A stretch of 64,000 nt of DNA from Lucifuga dentata (lineage: Eukaryota > Chordata > Actinopteri > Ophidiiformes > Bythitidae): assembly GCA_014773175.1 (NCBI GenBank), contig VXCM01000448.1:65662-129661 (forward strand). The letters are read 5' to 3'. The notes under the pieces are model-generated. The model saw only the letters and a list, made by a program, of their open reading frames with translations, had not been told where the DNA came from and searched no databases. This document shows positions 36,647 to 50,100 of this stretch, piece after piece. The position numbers and the translations under genes were made by a program. Position 1 is the stretch's first letter; each line of letters opens with the position of its first letter.

Positions 36647-38213
36647 GATGAGCCCAGAGGATGATATGCACTTTTTGCTTAAATGGTCCTAAATAATCCC
36701 CCCAAACACTCCACCCACCTGTAAATCATTTGCATCCTGCATTGATCTGAAAGGAGTTACTTCTGATTAAATTCTGTTTTTTTGTTTGCCCTTTGACCTG
36801 TATTTTTGACAAGGTTGTCGAAATAAGAGACATTTGCACAAATGTTCTAGCTCTCATTTAACATGAAATAGAAATATGAAAACATTTCAGCATGTTTGTT
36901 GTATTAATGTCCTATTCAGTAATTTTTAAAATGGAATATCTGAAGTTTTACACAAAGTCTGTTTGAGGTCAGCTGAGGATTCTCAATACACAGATTTGCT
37001 TTGTATAAGGGACTTAACTTTTACAGTATTTTGTAACTTTTACTGTTATGCACGCATACAGCTGAAAATGTAATTGATATGAGAATATGCTTACAATCTA
37101 TGGTGCATTTATAAGCCAGTGGGGATTTCCTACATCAATTGAGGACAGACTACATCATTTTGACTACATCCATTATCAATAACCTTAAATGCTTAAAAAT
37201 ATCAATATAGGCATATTGTGCAGAAGCACTATCTCTTTCCATGAAATATAGGAAAATGAAAAAAAAAGAAAAAAGAAGCAATTTTCAGACTAATACTGTC
37301 ATGATTTGTCAGCTGAGCTGTTTTTTTTTTTTANAAAAAGAAGCAATTTTCAGACTAATACTGTCATGATTTGTCAGCTGAGCTGTTTTTTTTTTTTATT
37401 CAAACAGTGATCACTTTACACTGGGTGCAATAAAACATTCTCAATATACAGTATTATATAAAATGTACAAGGGGAGCATGTGGAGAAATCAGAGTTCAAA
37501 CTGTCCACAATCTCTCTCTCTCTCTCTCTCTGTTGGTTAACCTCCTCTTACCTGTTTACACAATGTTAACCCAGTTAAAAAAAAAAAAAAGACAAAATAT
37601 TTAAGGGGAGTGCTTGTAAACCTTATTAGTATCATATGCCATTTAAAAAAATCATCATTAACTGTAATTTAAGAGGTCAATGTTATTTCGTACAACACCC
37701 CAAACTCAAACGTTTCTGAAGGCTCCGACACGTCTAACCTGTAATGTTCTCTAAGAGCCTCACACTTTGATTGTTGTACACTAACAGTTTGCAAATGCCT
37801 CAAAAATTCATGCTGAATCAAAAGCATTCATATTTCTATAGAAAATACCAATGTGCTAACATTAAACCTCGTCTCTTATACAATTCAGTCTCTTCTGACT
37901 TAGAATATGGTGAAATCCTGAGGCAATTCACAAGTGTTTCAAAAGAAACAACAGGCGGCAGGGTACAGCTTTTTAGAATGTAAAAATAATAGAAAAGGTT
38001 TATAAATAAAGGCATATAATGCTAACTTTCAGAGTCAGTGGTGCTACTGAGTTCCACAAAAAGTCCTTCTCACCATCAACACCATGACAACAGATCAAAA
38101 ATAAGTCACCGTGTCCACATTCTTCTTCATTCTTTGTTCTGTCTGCGCTCGCACTGTGAGTCTTCCCAGGGTGGCAGTAAAGTGTCAAACATCATGCACC
38201 CGATAGAAACGCT
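36647..38213. other. dnmbp 3' UTR and habp2 copy 1 upstream region
   Basis: Reading down the minus strand, dnmbp stops at 38214 and a TTTATT at about 37395-37400 reads AATAAA, a candidate poly(A) signal about 820 bases later. A single-N join at 37334 duplicates about 64 bases (37270-37333 and 37335-37398), including that signal. From about 37270 to 36647 is the presumed upstream region of habp2 copy 1, with an octamer-like ATGCAAAT near 36730. No coding exon was found. Confidence 0.55.
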
Positions 38214-39455
38214 TCATGTGTATTCTGATTTTCGGATGTAGTTTGAAGGCACATAGCCTCGCTGGCCCTCTGCCTCCGCTAGCCACCATTCATCATTGCC
38301 ATTCATGTCCTGGAACTCCAGTATATGGAGCTGCTGATTGGCTGAGATGCTCAGTTCATTGGCACAACGGGCATCGAAGGAGTAGAGGGCATAGTAAATC
38401 TGTAAAAAAAAAAAAAAAAAAAAAAGTCAAATTGTGATTCAATAATTAAATAAGTACATAGCTAATTGTTTATTCTTGTTTGGGGATATACAAACAAAAA
38501 TCGCACCTGATGACCGTCCAATTCAGCCTCGTGTTCTGGTTCTGGCTCCGGCTCGATGTATTCATCTCGGTGGTAAGGAGACTTCTTCTGGCCACTGCTA
38601 TCTCCATTTCGCCATTGGTATGATCTGTAAACTTTGTCTGTGTGTCTGTGGCGTTGGGAGCCATTGTTCCTGTGTGAAGAAGAGTCTGACTCTGAGTGGT
38701 CTGATATCTCCTTGTGGCTGATTGGATTTGTAGGACTTGCATCATACGAGTCTCTGTGATGACTGCCTGAATGTTGGTAGGAAGGCTCTGTGTTTCTGTG
38801 ACTCTGGGAATTATGATAAGTCTGGTCTGAGCCTTCCCTTCGATTTGAGCGATTTCTTGGTGACGAGTTCACAGAGTTGTTCTGATTGGTTGAGTTCAGG
38901 TTAGGTTCGTCTCTTTGATGACTCCTATGAGAGGAGGCAGAGTCTAGCGAAGGGTGTGGTGACGACTGGGATTGGGATTGTGATGAGGAAAAGCTGACTG
39001 TGGCCGTTTCCTGGTTGAAGGTCAATGTGCTGTTGCTGTTCTGGCGGGAGAAAACAGGGGAGGAGCCACCGTAGCCTGACTCGTTGGACGACTGGCTTTC
39101 GATGGACACGTCTGACTGGCTCCTTCGTGGGTTGTATGGTTTGAGAAAGGAGCTGTACACAAAGCCTTTAACGACTGCAAAAGAAGAAATAAAAATAGAT
39201 TACTTTGCTGCACCCAGGTTTTTAACCTATCAGGGCTTGGAATACAAATTACCTACCTCCATTGTCAATTAGCCAGCGATTGTTACTGCCCATGGGGTCC
39301 TGCTGCTTGATGACACCTACGATGTCGCCCTCTTGTATAGAGACATCCAGATCCTGGGCTGCATTGAAGTTCCTTTCGGCTTGGAAAAGTTTCTCAGGGC
39401 CATAACGTACCAGAAGTCCTGTGCGGTGCTCATCTGTCTGCAAGATGACACTGGG
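38214..39455 (-). CDS. dnmbp: dnmbp last three exons: SH3-5, Ser-rich linker, SH3-6
   Basis: Exons 39257-39455, 38507-39174 and 38214-38399. SH3-5 reads [20 protein letters not shown], then [15 protein letters not shown] and RWLIDNGG, closing across the junction with [17 protein letters not shown]. The 668-base exon continues as a Ser/His/Asn-rich disordered linker with many SQS and HR stretches, ending in an acidic EPEPEPE run. SH3-6 reads [17 protein letters not shown] and closes [18 protein letters not shown], the domain that binds N-WASP/Mena in mammals. The stop is TGA at 38214-38216. Confidence 0.94.
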
Positions 39456-42400
39456 CTGAAAGACACATATGGACAAGAATCACAGTTAGTTCCTGTAACT
39501 GAAACTCCTCATCTTTTTCAAATATAGGACAGACATGGAATATGTCAGACTTTGACTCACAGGCCCTTGGAGTTGCTTTTTAGAGGTTTGCTTCTCAATT
39601 GTTTTCTTCTCAAAGGGTTTGCGTGTCGATGTGGCAGGAAGAAGGTTCTCAGGACAGAAGCTAAAGTTCTGCAGAAGCTGAAGAACTCGACCATACTCTT
39701 CTTGAAACTGCACAACGAGGTTTCCCTCAGTGACACCATTACCAGAAAACTGGAGAAAGAGGAAAAGAAAAAGATCTGCTTTAATAATAGAATGTGCGAG
39801 AAATTACACAACATCAAATTTCCCTCATGGCAGAAGTCAAACCCCCCCCATAAAGAAATTTACACTCACAGCCTGGAGGAGGGGCTTCAGCTCTCCCAGT
39901 GTCATTTTCATGAAATCCTTCTGGGCTTGAGCAAAGGCCTTCACACAGCCAGTGAACAGCTCCTCCGTCATGATATAGAATTTGGGAAGCTCATCCAGAA
40001 GCTGAGCATTGAGCGCCTCGTAGGTGTTGCGTGCCACCTGCAGCTCATCTTGGACGCGGCGGTCCTTCAGACGCTCAGCGCGCTCCTTACAGTTGTCGTA
40101 GTCCAGCAACTTGTCAAATCGCTTTTGGATGAGTTTGTGGGGCCCAGCAAACATGAGGAGGAGCTGGGTGAGCGGGTTGATGACTAAGGTCTCTGTGCGC
40201 TCCTTCTACGCAGGAAAAGAAGTGCAGAAGGGAGATAACACACACGTTGAAAGTGCATTTGTACTACGCAGCAGATTTCATGCACAATGAACCTCTATGT
40301 CATCAAAATGAAGCTAAGCAGAGCGAGAGGACTTACAAATTCTGTGAACTGCTTGTCGCTGATGCAGCGGTGAGCTCTCTGAAAGCGCTCAGGGTCCAGG
40401 ATGCTGCGCTCGGTGTAGATATCACAGAAACTGATGGCTGCCAAGACCTTGACAGACGCTGATTCCTGCATAGATGCATTTTCACAATTACAATGTATCA
40501 AAAAAAAAAAAAAANAAAAAAAAAAAAAAAAAAAAAAAAAACTTTACTAAAAAATATTTCTATGAAATACACTTGCTAGAGTGAGTATGTTAAAAACAAA
40601 ATGCATTACCACAGAGCAAGTATTTCGTTATTGAATAGCCTCATAATCCTAATGATCTGTTGATGGTTCAACCATCAGTTAAAAATGCAAAAACACTGAC
40701 TCCTTGAAGTCTTCGTACCCGTATATGTTGCAAGTACAAAGAAATGTCCCTGATGAAGGACTTAATGAGTCTCTCCTGCAGCCTGAACTTCTTTTCAGCC
40801 TCATCAAATGCCTCATTTTTAATCTGAGAACAAGAAAAGACAAAGACCGAAATAAAATCAGAAATAAAACAAGTTGATTTACAATAATAAAGTACTTTTG
40901 GTTTAATCTCTCTTCCCATGGCCTGAATATAATGTTCCACTTAGGTTAAAAACAGAGAGGGACATTAACATACCTGGGGTGAAATTCCTGTGAGGTGCTT
41001 GAGGTGGCTGCTGACTCGATTGGATTTTTTGATGATGGAGTGCATGCTCAGCTTGGAGATCTTATCAATAAATGTATTTTCATCTCCTTTCCTGTATTTC
41101 ACCACTGTGGACAGCAGAGAGAAATGGTGAGACACGAAACCCAGACAAAATAGCCAAATGTTTTCCAGGTACAGAAAGATTTTTACCTAGATCCTTCCTG
41201 CGCTTATACTCATTGATGTTCACATTGATTTCCTTGATGGCCAGCAGAGCCTGAGTCAGCTGGAGCCGGTCATGGTGGCTCTCTGGAGTGGCCCCCAGCA
41301 GCTCCATCAGCAGCAGCGGGTATCGCATCACCCGCTGCACCGGCTTGATTAAGAAAGAGCCGAGGTTGATGTAATTTGTTTTCCCCCTGAAAAGGAATCA
41401 AAGATGATGGTAGGATGTGAGGTAAAGGAGAATAAGTGTGTGAGAGCTTGAGTAAAGGATTCCCACAAACAAATTAACACACCCACGGTAACAGCCACGG
41501 TATGCTCTTATTTTGAAAAAGAATTTTTCTTCCTGTGTTCATTTAACACATCTCTTTGCCAAAATATGATTATAATGCCCACATACAGTATGTAGTCATC
41601 ATTATATAACTCATACAATTCCTAGGAGACATGAAAGACCAGGGAAGCCACAGTATGAAAAACAATATTATTTGCTTAGTTTTAATGCAATCTAGAGGAC
41701 ATAACAGCTTACATAGATTAACTCCAATTTGATCAATTTATGTAGAAACAACCAAATAAATTGAAATTAAAAAAAAAAGACCGCAGGACAAACGGGTTTA
41801 AAAAATGGATGGATGGATGGAAGTTTATTATTTGATGCATCTTATTTGAAACTTAAAGGAAATGTTAAGGGGAAGCCTAATTCCACTTCTGACAAGCAAA
41901 ATATGCAAACACATCTGTTTCTCTAGATAATTAAGAATCAAATGATTTTTATGGTATGAGAAATGCATTTTGCATTTCGTGTCGATTTTGTCATGACCTG
42001 TTCGTACGAGGTTTCAACTTAGAAACTCAATCGAGAAAGAGAAAATGTACAACTATCTACTGAAAGATTACTTAAATTGCTGTTGCTGTTTTACTCCATA
42101 AGATGGCATTAAAGTGTTTCCCAGGATCATCAATAAGTTCTTTGGTTATCCACAGAAGAGGGTGACAGGGAGGGTCAGTTTTATATACCAAATAATATTA
42201 CTTTTCTCCACAAAAATGGTATGCACATACAATATCCACATGCACATGCAAACACAACAAAGTATGGAGGCTGGAGTCACTCTCAATCCAGGGAGGGAAA
42301 CTGAAATGGCCTCACTTTCCTCCACTTGTCACACACGTTACGTTAAGCACGCACACATACACAGAGGTAATTTCAACAGGGGTTAGTGAGCAGTAAGCAT

Positions 42401-44153
42401 GCGGTCGAGACGATTTTCATGCTGGAGACTCTTTATGGAGACTTACCACTCTCGATACATGGCCCTGTTTGGGGATGAATAAGAAGAGATAACAAAAACA
42501 GGATTTATAAGCCTATGACCTGAATACATGGATGTTTTATTGTCTAAAAGTTCAGTTGTGCAGAGATCCTAAAGGGAGTGGCTGCATGCCCACCAAATAA
42601 ATCCAAAGAATGTGATGAACTCCGCAGAGTTAATAAAAGAGTTCAAGCCTGTTGTAAAACTTCTGCTGTGTTTTACTCTCTTACATCTCTTAGGAGCCTA
42701 GTACTGTAAAAATATAGTAAAAGGTTAATTTCAAAAGCTTAACAGGTGTATATGTAGCAACAGGCACACATACACTCAGCCTTTATTTTTGTCCTAATGA
42801 GACTCAACTCTCCAGAAAGCATATAAATTACTAGGAAAAACAGGACTAAAAGGAGCATAATGTCAACAAGGGATGTGAATACTTGAAAAGGAACATTGTC
42901 TTCTCCTTTTTCTTAGAGGAGAATTGTTCTTTAGAATCAGCACTCTTTTGTCTCCTAAAGTTTCCGGTCTAACAACACCTTATGTTTATCTTCAAACACA
43001 CATGGAGAACTGTTTTACAGAGCAAATGCAGTGTCAACTCAAACACCTGAGTGAAACCGAACAAGCGAAACCAGGTAGGGCACATTCTCTGACTGCTCCG
43101 CATTACTAAGGCCTACAGATACAAGAGACAGAGCTTATTCATGACAGGGCAACAATTAGTAAGTCGTCTTTGTTCTTATAAGGAAACACCCTGAATAAAA
43201 TGTCAGACTGAATATATTGCTTCACTGGACAAGACTACAGTGATTTCTTTTTGATAACTTTTCCACACATGGAAGTCCAAAGTCTGCTGTCATAAACTGA
43301 ATCCATTCAAATATTAGCCAGTAGGAAATCCTACTGTAGCTGTTTTGTTTCACCTGCATCTGTTTTGTTTGTTTTTAGCTGGGGCACACTTATGGAATTT
43401 CTGTATAGTACCAAATAGGGTAGAAACAGGCAAAACCACGAATGTGAATCTAGCACACATTAACAGTTACAGAGATAGATCTAAAAATATGTTTATTATA
43501 GTCATTTCTGTCTCTTTCGACCTGTATTGAATTAGAACAAAAGAAATTTTGTCTTGGCTTTTTCGGCCTTAGTGGAGGTATGTGCTCTGAGTGCCCTTAT
43601 ACTTAATAATATAAGACTGAAAATCCAGATTTCATCCAATAAAAAACTGACACAGCTTCAAAATATATTTAAGTCCAAACTGAACCAACCTAGTTACATT
43701 TTGAAGATACTTCTGAGTATTAATAACTCAGTTCCTGTTACTTTTCCACTTATTACTCCATAATCCACAATAAATGATCGACAGCCTTTTACAGTTAATG
43801 ATTCATTCAAACTATATTTATATTAGAGGCCACTCTGGTTTTGTTTTCATGCTTTTACACACTTCATGTTTTCATGCTTTTACACTTTTAGTCATGCACA
43901 TTTCTGCCACTCACATGCATACTGTACATGTGAAAAATGTTTTTCTGTTTTTAAAGTCACAGATAATATATTTTGTTCTGTATGTTTCCATGCCTCCTCA
44001 CCTCAGCCTCTCCAGACACTCCAGCACATGGCACTGGATGTTTTCCTCCTTCTCGTAGCTCTCCAGGAGAGAGATGGTGTCGTCGTGGTTCTGGCAGTAG
44101 ATCTTGTAAACTTCCTCCAGTTCTGCTTTGAAGTCCAGAAATACTTTACCTGA

Positions 44154-44184
<31 letters not shown>

Positions 44185-47100
44185 AAAGACGTGAAACAAG
44201 AATATGTTCTTGTGGCCACTAAAACTCACACACACAAAAGTCAGATATAGCATGAAAGCTTAATTGACCTTAGATGCGGCCCAATCTATGAATGTAACAC
44301 AGATTTTAAAGAATATAAGCTTCCTAATGCATCATTAAAGGACCATATTGGTGGTTTTGAATATTTGAAACCTTATAAATACAACCTGCATACACATTAT
44401 GTTACTGACAACCATTTCCCAAAACATAATGCTGGAACTATAAATACTAGAATTGTTTTTCCTATGTTCCACACTACCATTGATTTTAGTTCATTCCAGT
44501 ATGCTTGTAGAGACTTGAAAGTGCTTGAGATGAGTAATCCATCACAGTGAACACATCTGCTAAATTTTGTTGCTAAAGAAACTTTATTTAACCAGTCAAA
44601 CACAGAGCTGCATGAAATATAGTCCCAGAAGAAAATGGCTTTTACAGAGAAAAATGATGTCCTTTCTACATTCGGATAAAAGTAGAGTAGTAGTAGTAGT
44701 AGTAGTAGTAATAGTAGTAGTAGTAGTAGTAATAGTAGTACTTTATTTATCCCCAAGGGGAAATCTCAGTATTGCAGCAGCAATTGTAAAAAACACACAC
44801 AATGAGGTAGGTAAAAGTCAGAACAATGATACTACACTAAATAAAGTACAATTAAAAAAAAGAGTAAAACACCTTAAAGGCAAGATATTAATATGCACAT
44901 TAAATTGAAAATGTGCATTGCCACTCAGAGGTAGGTAAAAGACATAGCACCGATACTAAACTAGATAAAATAGCATAAAAAACAGTAAAAACTTAAAGGC
45001 AAGATATTGCTGTTAATGTGCAAATTAAATGTAAGACGTAAAAACTGCATTGCGCGTTGCCACCCAGAGGAGGAGTCTCCTCTCCAACACAGAGAGGAGT
45101 CATTGTAGAGGAAGAGGAGGAAGAGCAGTGTGCAAATTAAGTGTAAAAAACACTAATTTTACACACACATGTATGTTTTGGCAGGGAAAACACTGAATTT
45201 TAAGGTGGGTGCATCAGTTGAACATTTGATTTTGAGAAAATAGGAGGTTTAGTAAAATAATAGGAAAACTAAAATAAGGTTTTATATTTTGGAAATTGGT
45301 TGTCAGTAACGTAACGTATGCATATGTTTATCGGGCTAAAACATGCAAAATTACAAGCATGGCCTTTTAAAGGGAACGTACAGATTTCTATTTTGAAATC
45401 TTTGGAGAAAACACTGATTCTTGCTACAACAGCACTCTGCAACCTGAGTGAAAATGCTCTTTTGTGTGCTATCTCTTCAAAGCCTCCCTCTCGAAAAGCC
45501 TGCTCTGTTCTGATTGGCCAGCTACGTCAGGCTAGAGCTGGCAACACCCATAAATAGACCCAAAGCTTGTTAGCCTCATGCTTCTTGGGTGTATCACCAC
45601 ATGTGTAGCCGGGTAAATTCAAATCAAATTCACAAATTCACAGTAACATCTTAAGGAAGTAAAGGACTATTCAAAATCAAAGATTTCAGGGCAGTTCAGG
45701 ACCTATGGGTTTGTTTTGTCTGCAACTTTGACAATGTTCAACAAATAGTCCCTATACATACTCACTATATTACACAATAGAAATGAAGGAAAATTACAAA
45801 AAGTATAATAGGCTCCCTTCAAAGAAGCTCCATATCAAGGCTGATATCTAACTTTAAAAGAATGTATTCAGGAAGAAGAAAGAAAAATCATATATTACTT
45901 TACTTCAACCTATTTCCTGTAAGGTTTTCTTTTCAAAATGCGTTCAGAGTTTCATATGTGTGACAAAATATTACTGGGTGGGTGTGGCATGGATATTTCA
46001 ATTTACAGTGAAAGCTGAAGTGTGTAAAAAGGTCCGAACTACATTCGGCTGGTGTCTCCTTACCAATAGTGTCTGTGTCCTGCAGTGTCTTAAACAGACG
46101 CTGAGACAGATCAATCACAGAGTTGATGTTGCCAAACAGCCCATCAAAGTCCACATTCTGCACCTTTAAGACAGGAAGACAGAAAGCGTTGAGACAAACA
46201 CAAAGCCTCCATCTTCTCCTAAATGTCACGCTCTTTTTTTTTTTTTTNTTTTTTTTTTTTTGTTGTCGCTCATGACGTCTCTTTACCTGTTTGCGCTGCA
46301 GCGGCTGGATGATCTCTTTGACACACATCTGCAGGTCTTTGATGTAATCCTTCTCCGTCTGCAGCAGCTCCTCAATGACCTTTGACCTCTTCTCCAGCAT
46401 CCTCAACTCAGGATCCTCTGTGCCAGCGTCGGCGGCGGGACTTGCATCCGAGGATGGGGTGGGCTCCAAGGGCTTGGGCTGGGATGATAGGAGTGTCATC
46501 TCTGGGAAGACAGGGGAAGGAGGCAGATTTATTTCCATATTTCCTCTTTCAGTATTCACTTTTATAGAAATGTCAAATGTAGCCCAAAAAAGCCATTCAT
46601 TCACACTCCAAGAGATCTTAAAAAGCACCTGACCATTAAATCCTTTACAATGTCATAAACACAGAGCTTATTACAGCAAGGAAATACCTAACAATGTGAA
46701 TAATTGTGAAGATGACAAAAAGGGACAAAGGAAAGATAAAGAGCTCCAAATTTTCCCACTACAACGTGCTTCTCATCCCAGCCTGAGCCGTGCTTTTCTC
46801 CTCGTCCTGCCTGACTAGCTTTTGATCAATGTCTCTGCTATCACTCCAGCGAGCTGATCTCTGGGGGTGCCTAGGATAAGAGGGAGAGCCCGGTTCACGC
46901 GTCACTGCTTTTTATGAATGGACCCAAATGTGGAGTGGACTCGGGCTCTTTGTTTCTGGCACAATGGCCTCTGACAGCAGCTACAGACATATAGGCTCTC
47001 AGGGATGGTGCAGAAGAGATGGTTAGAGCGGGACGGAGGGGAGAGAGGGACTGGACAGTGATGATAAAAACACGGGCTCTGTGTGTGTGTACCATATATT

Positions 47101-50100
47101 CTAGTCATTATAAGACAAAGACACGTTGCTGTGTCCGCTGTGTGTTTAACTTTACTCATCATATCTGCTGTTCTATCATTTACTACAAACTGTGCCTGAT
47201 GAAACACTTCAAGGAGGGGAAACATTGCTGTAAAGAAGACTGTGTACAAGTGTTGATTGATAAGTTCTGAGCCTATCAGAAAGCTCTACTTCAGAAGCGT
47301 TGCAGTTTTTTCAGCAGTATTTCCTTCCAACTTGACACACTGTTGCCAATGATGCTATAGTCCTATCCTTGGCTATCTGAAAGAAAAAAAAAAGATCCCA
47401 CATCTGATTTAGAATCATCATTATCATCATCATCANAAAAAAAAAAAAGAAAAAGAAAAAAGCTCAGAACTTATCAATCAACTCTTACATATTGCACGTA
47501 TGTTATTCTGTAAATCTAACCAGTGATAGGTACAGTACGCACTATGCTATGAAGGAGACGTCACCCATGAACAGATGCTGTCAGAGACTAATCAATTTAA
47601 CTCTGCTTACCTTCATGTTACCCATGCGTGGACTTGCAAACCTTTACATGCTTACTTAGACACACACACACACACACACAACAAAGCAGTTGCCGCCTTT
47701 TAAAAATGTCATCACTAAAGTAGATACTGAACACTTGACATATCTAAACAGTTGCTCCTCAAAGAGTTTTACTTTGCAAAATTGCATGACATTTTTAAAT
47801 TATGAGACATAATTTTTAAACTGCATCTTATGTTGTTGAAATGGGGGCATGTCTGATCCCCCAGCCACCTGCCTTTTGCCCCCCTCCCATCCTTACCTCA
47901 TTTATCCTGCCTCTTCCTCTTCACGTGACTTGGCTAAGAAGCTTTTCTCATCTCTTACACAGCATCTCCCTGCAGAATCCCTCACTTTTGCTCTGCAACA
48001 CTGAAATATTTCCTCTTTGATGGGAACGTACTTCACTAATGGGGTTCATACAACCAGACATACCAGAAACAAAAGACAGCGAGTTTAATTGGCATCAATA
48101 GATTCATTCCCACGTTTGATCCTCAACACACACACAACCGCATTACATGCTCCACTTCACACGTTTAAATATGCAGCCATTTCTAACACAACAAACTTGT
48201 GAAACTCATGACCAGATTCTGACCCACTTCTATGAATTCAACTTTTCTTTCTTTGCAGTGCAACAAAGAGGCTTCATACATGGAGGTCTTGCAGCTTTAG
48301 GCTTCAAACAAACATAGCTGAATTCATTTTAAGTAGCTTTTAAAGGACCACACCAGTGGTTTTGCATGTTTGAGCCTAATATAACATGTGTACATGTTAG
48401 GTTACTGACAATCATTTCCCAAAATACTACTGAAGTGGTACATTTTAGATTTGTTTTTTCTACCTTGCAGACTGTAAGTTGGTTTTGGTTCATTCCTATA
48501 CGCAATTAAAATCAACTTGTAGAGCATTGACACATCACAGCAAACTGCATGCTGTTTTAATTTTTTTGTCAAAGTTTTAACCGAAAAGACTATTTTTACC
48601 AAGAAATTAAAACAATCACACCCTCTACAATCGAGCTTAATCGTTAGCAGGCAAAACATCGAATTTTAAGGTGGGTGTATCCCCTGAAAGCTTGATTTTG
48701 AAACATTTGGAGATTTGGTAAAATAACACAGTTTTATGTTTCGGAAACTGGTTGTCAGTAAGCTAACTTGTATTGCAGGTAGTATTTATTGGGCTAAAAC
48801 ATGGAAAATTAGTGGTATCGTCCTTAATGTCGAATTGCAATTTGTTGATTAGTTATTGAGAATTCATTCCATAACATTCTGTTTTTAGTTAATGGATTTT
48901 AAAGAAATCTTCACGATTTAGCTGAATTTAAAATGAGGTCCCACAAACCTCATGCATTGACAGACACATAAACATGCACACACCGTCAGGTGTCAAGCTG
49001 TGTGTAGCGCTCTAATTACAGCATATAGAAACAGGAGCCTCCTTTATCACCCAGTCAGAAGTACGCCAACAGGAAACACCCTAATTACTGAGTCTAATAA
49101 TCACTCGAAATCACCTTCGACCGGATGCCAACAATCACAGAGACTAATCACTCAGTGCAACTACAAGCTTAAAATGACATAAACAACAACATGAGGAGTC
49201 AACTTGGCAACAATCAGACAACTTGCTGAGCTGTCGTCATATGCACGATTATACAGTAACAGAGACTTGACAAAGGAGAAGTTTAAGCTTTACAGGGGAT
49301 AGATGTGAATGTGGGTGACACACATTCACAGAACTTGTGTAGGGGTAAAATAATTGCTCGACTCTTGATTGAGCTAAACAGACATGGGGATGGTGATTGC
49401 TGCACCCACCTGCTGCTACCAACTTTCTTCACACCAGTTCAAAATCAAATCAAACACACCCCCATGCATGCTGGTTCAAACAAAACCAGGCATTCTGAGG
49501 TGGTCCATTGTCAGTCTGAAGTCCAGATCCTGAAGCTTGCAGTGGACTGCGTGTCCTGCAGCACAATAAACTCCATTACAGAGATTCAATTACCATGAGA
49601 ATAGATGAGAAGCTGCCATGATTACACACAAACACAGAACAGAGAGGATGGCCACTTAGGCATACATTAAAACCTGGAGCTGGATTTTAGAGGTCTGTTT
49701 TGTCCTGCTGCAGTAAAATGTCTGTCCTTTACATGTTTGCATGTGGGGCCCCTTTCCTTCCCTGTTCATGCACAAAACATTAAGATGTTGTGATGGCCCC
49801 ATTGCCTCATTTTGTATGCTTGTATCCGATTGTTGCAGGTTGTCTGTTTGGGCAGAGCTGGAGGACCATCAGCCTAACTTGGAGCAGCTGGCTGCTGTTC
49901 TTTGAGTATTTAAGACCAGATCAGCTTCAACTGAACAGAGTTTGAGATCCTTCTCTTATGGGCAAACCTTGGAGTCATTTTTTGATTTTCTTTACTGTCT
50001 ATTTCATTTGCTACAAATTATCTGAATGCTTGGATGTTTTTTTTTCGAGCAGTAATCTATTGTAATTTGGCATTTTCTTGCATCTTTCTAAAAAAAAAAT

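Noticed and set aside
38216..38721. Plus-strand frames opposite dnmbp SH3-6 and the Ser-rich linker
   Set aside because: They are antisense shadows without splice support.
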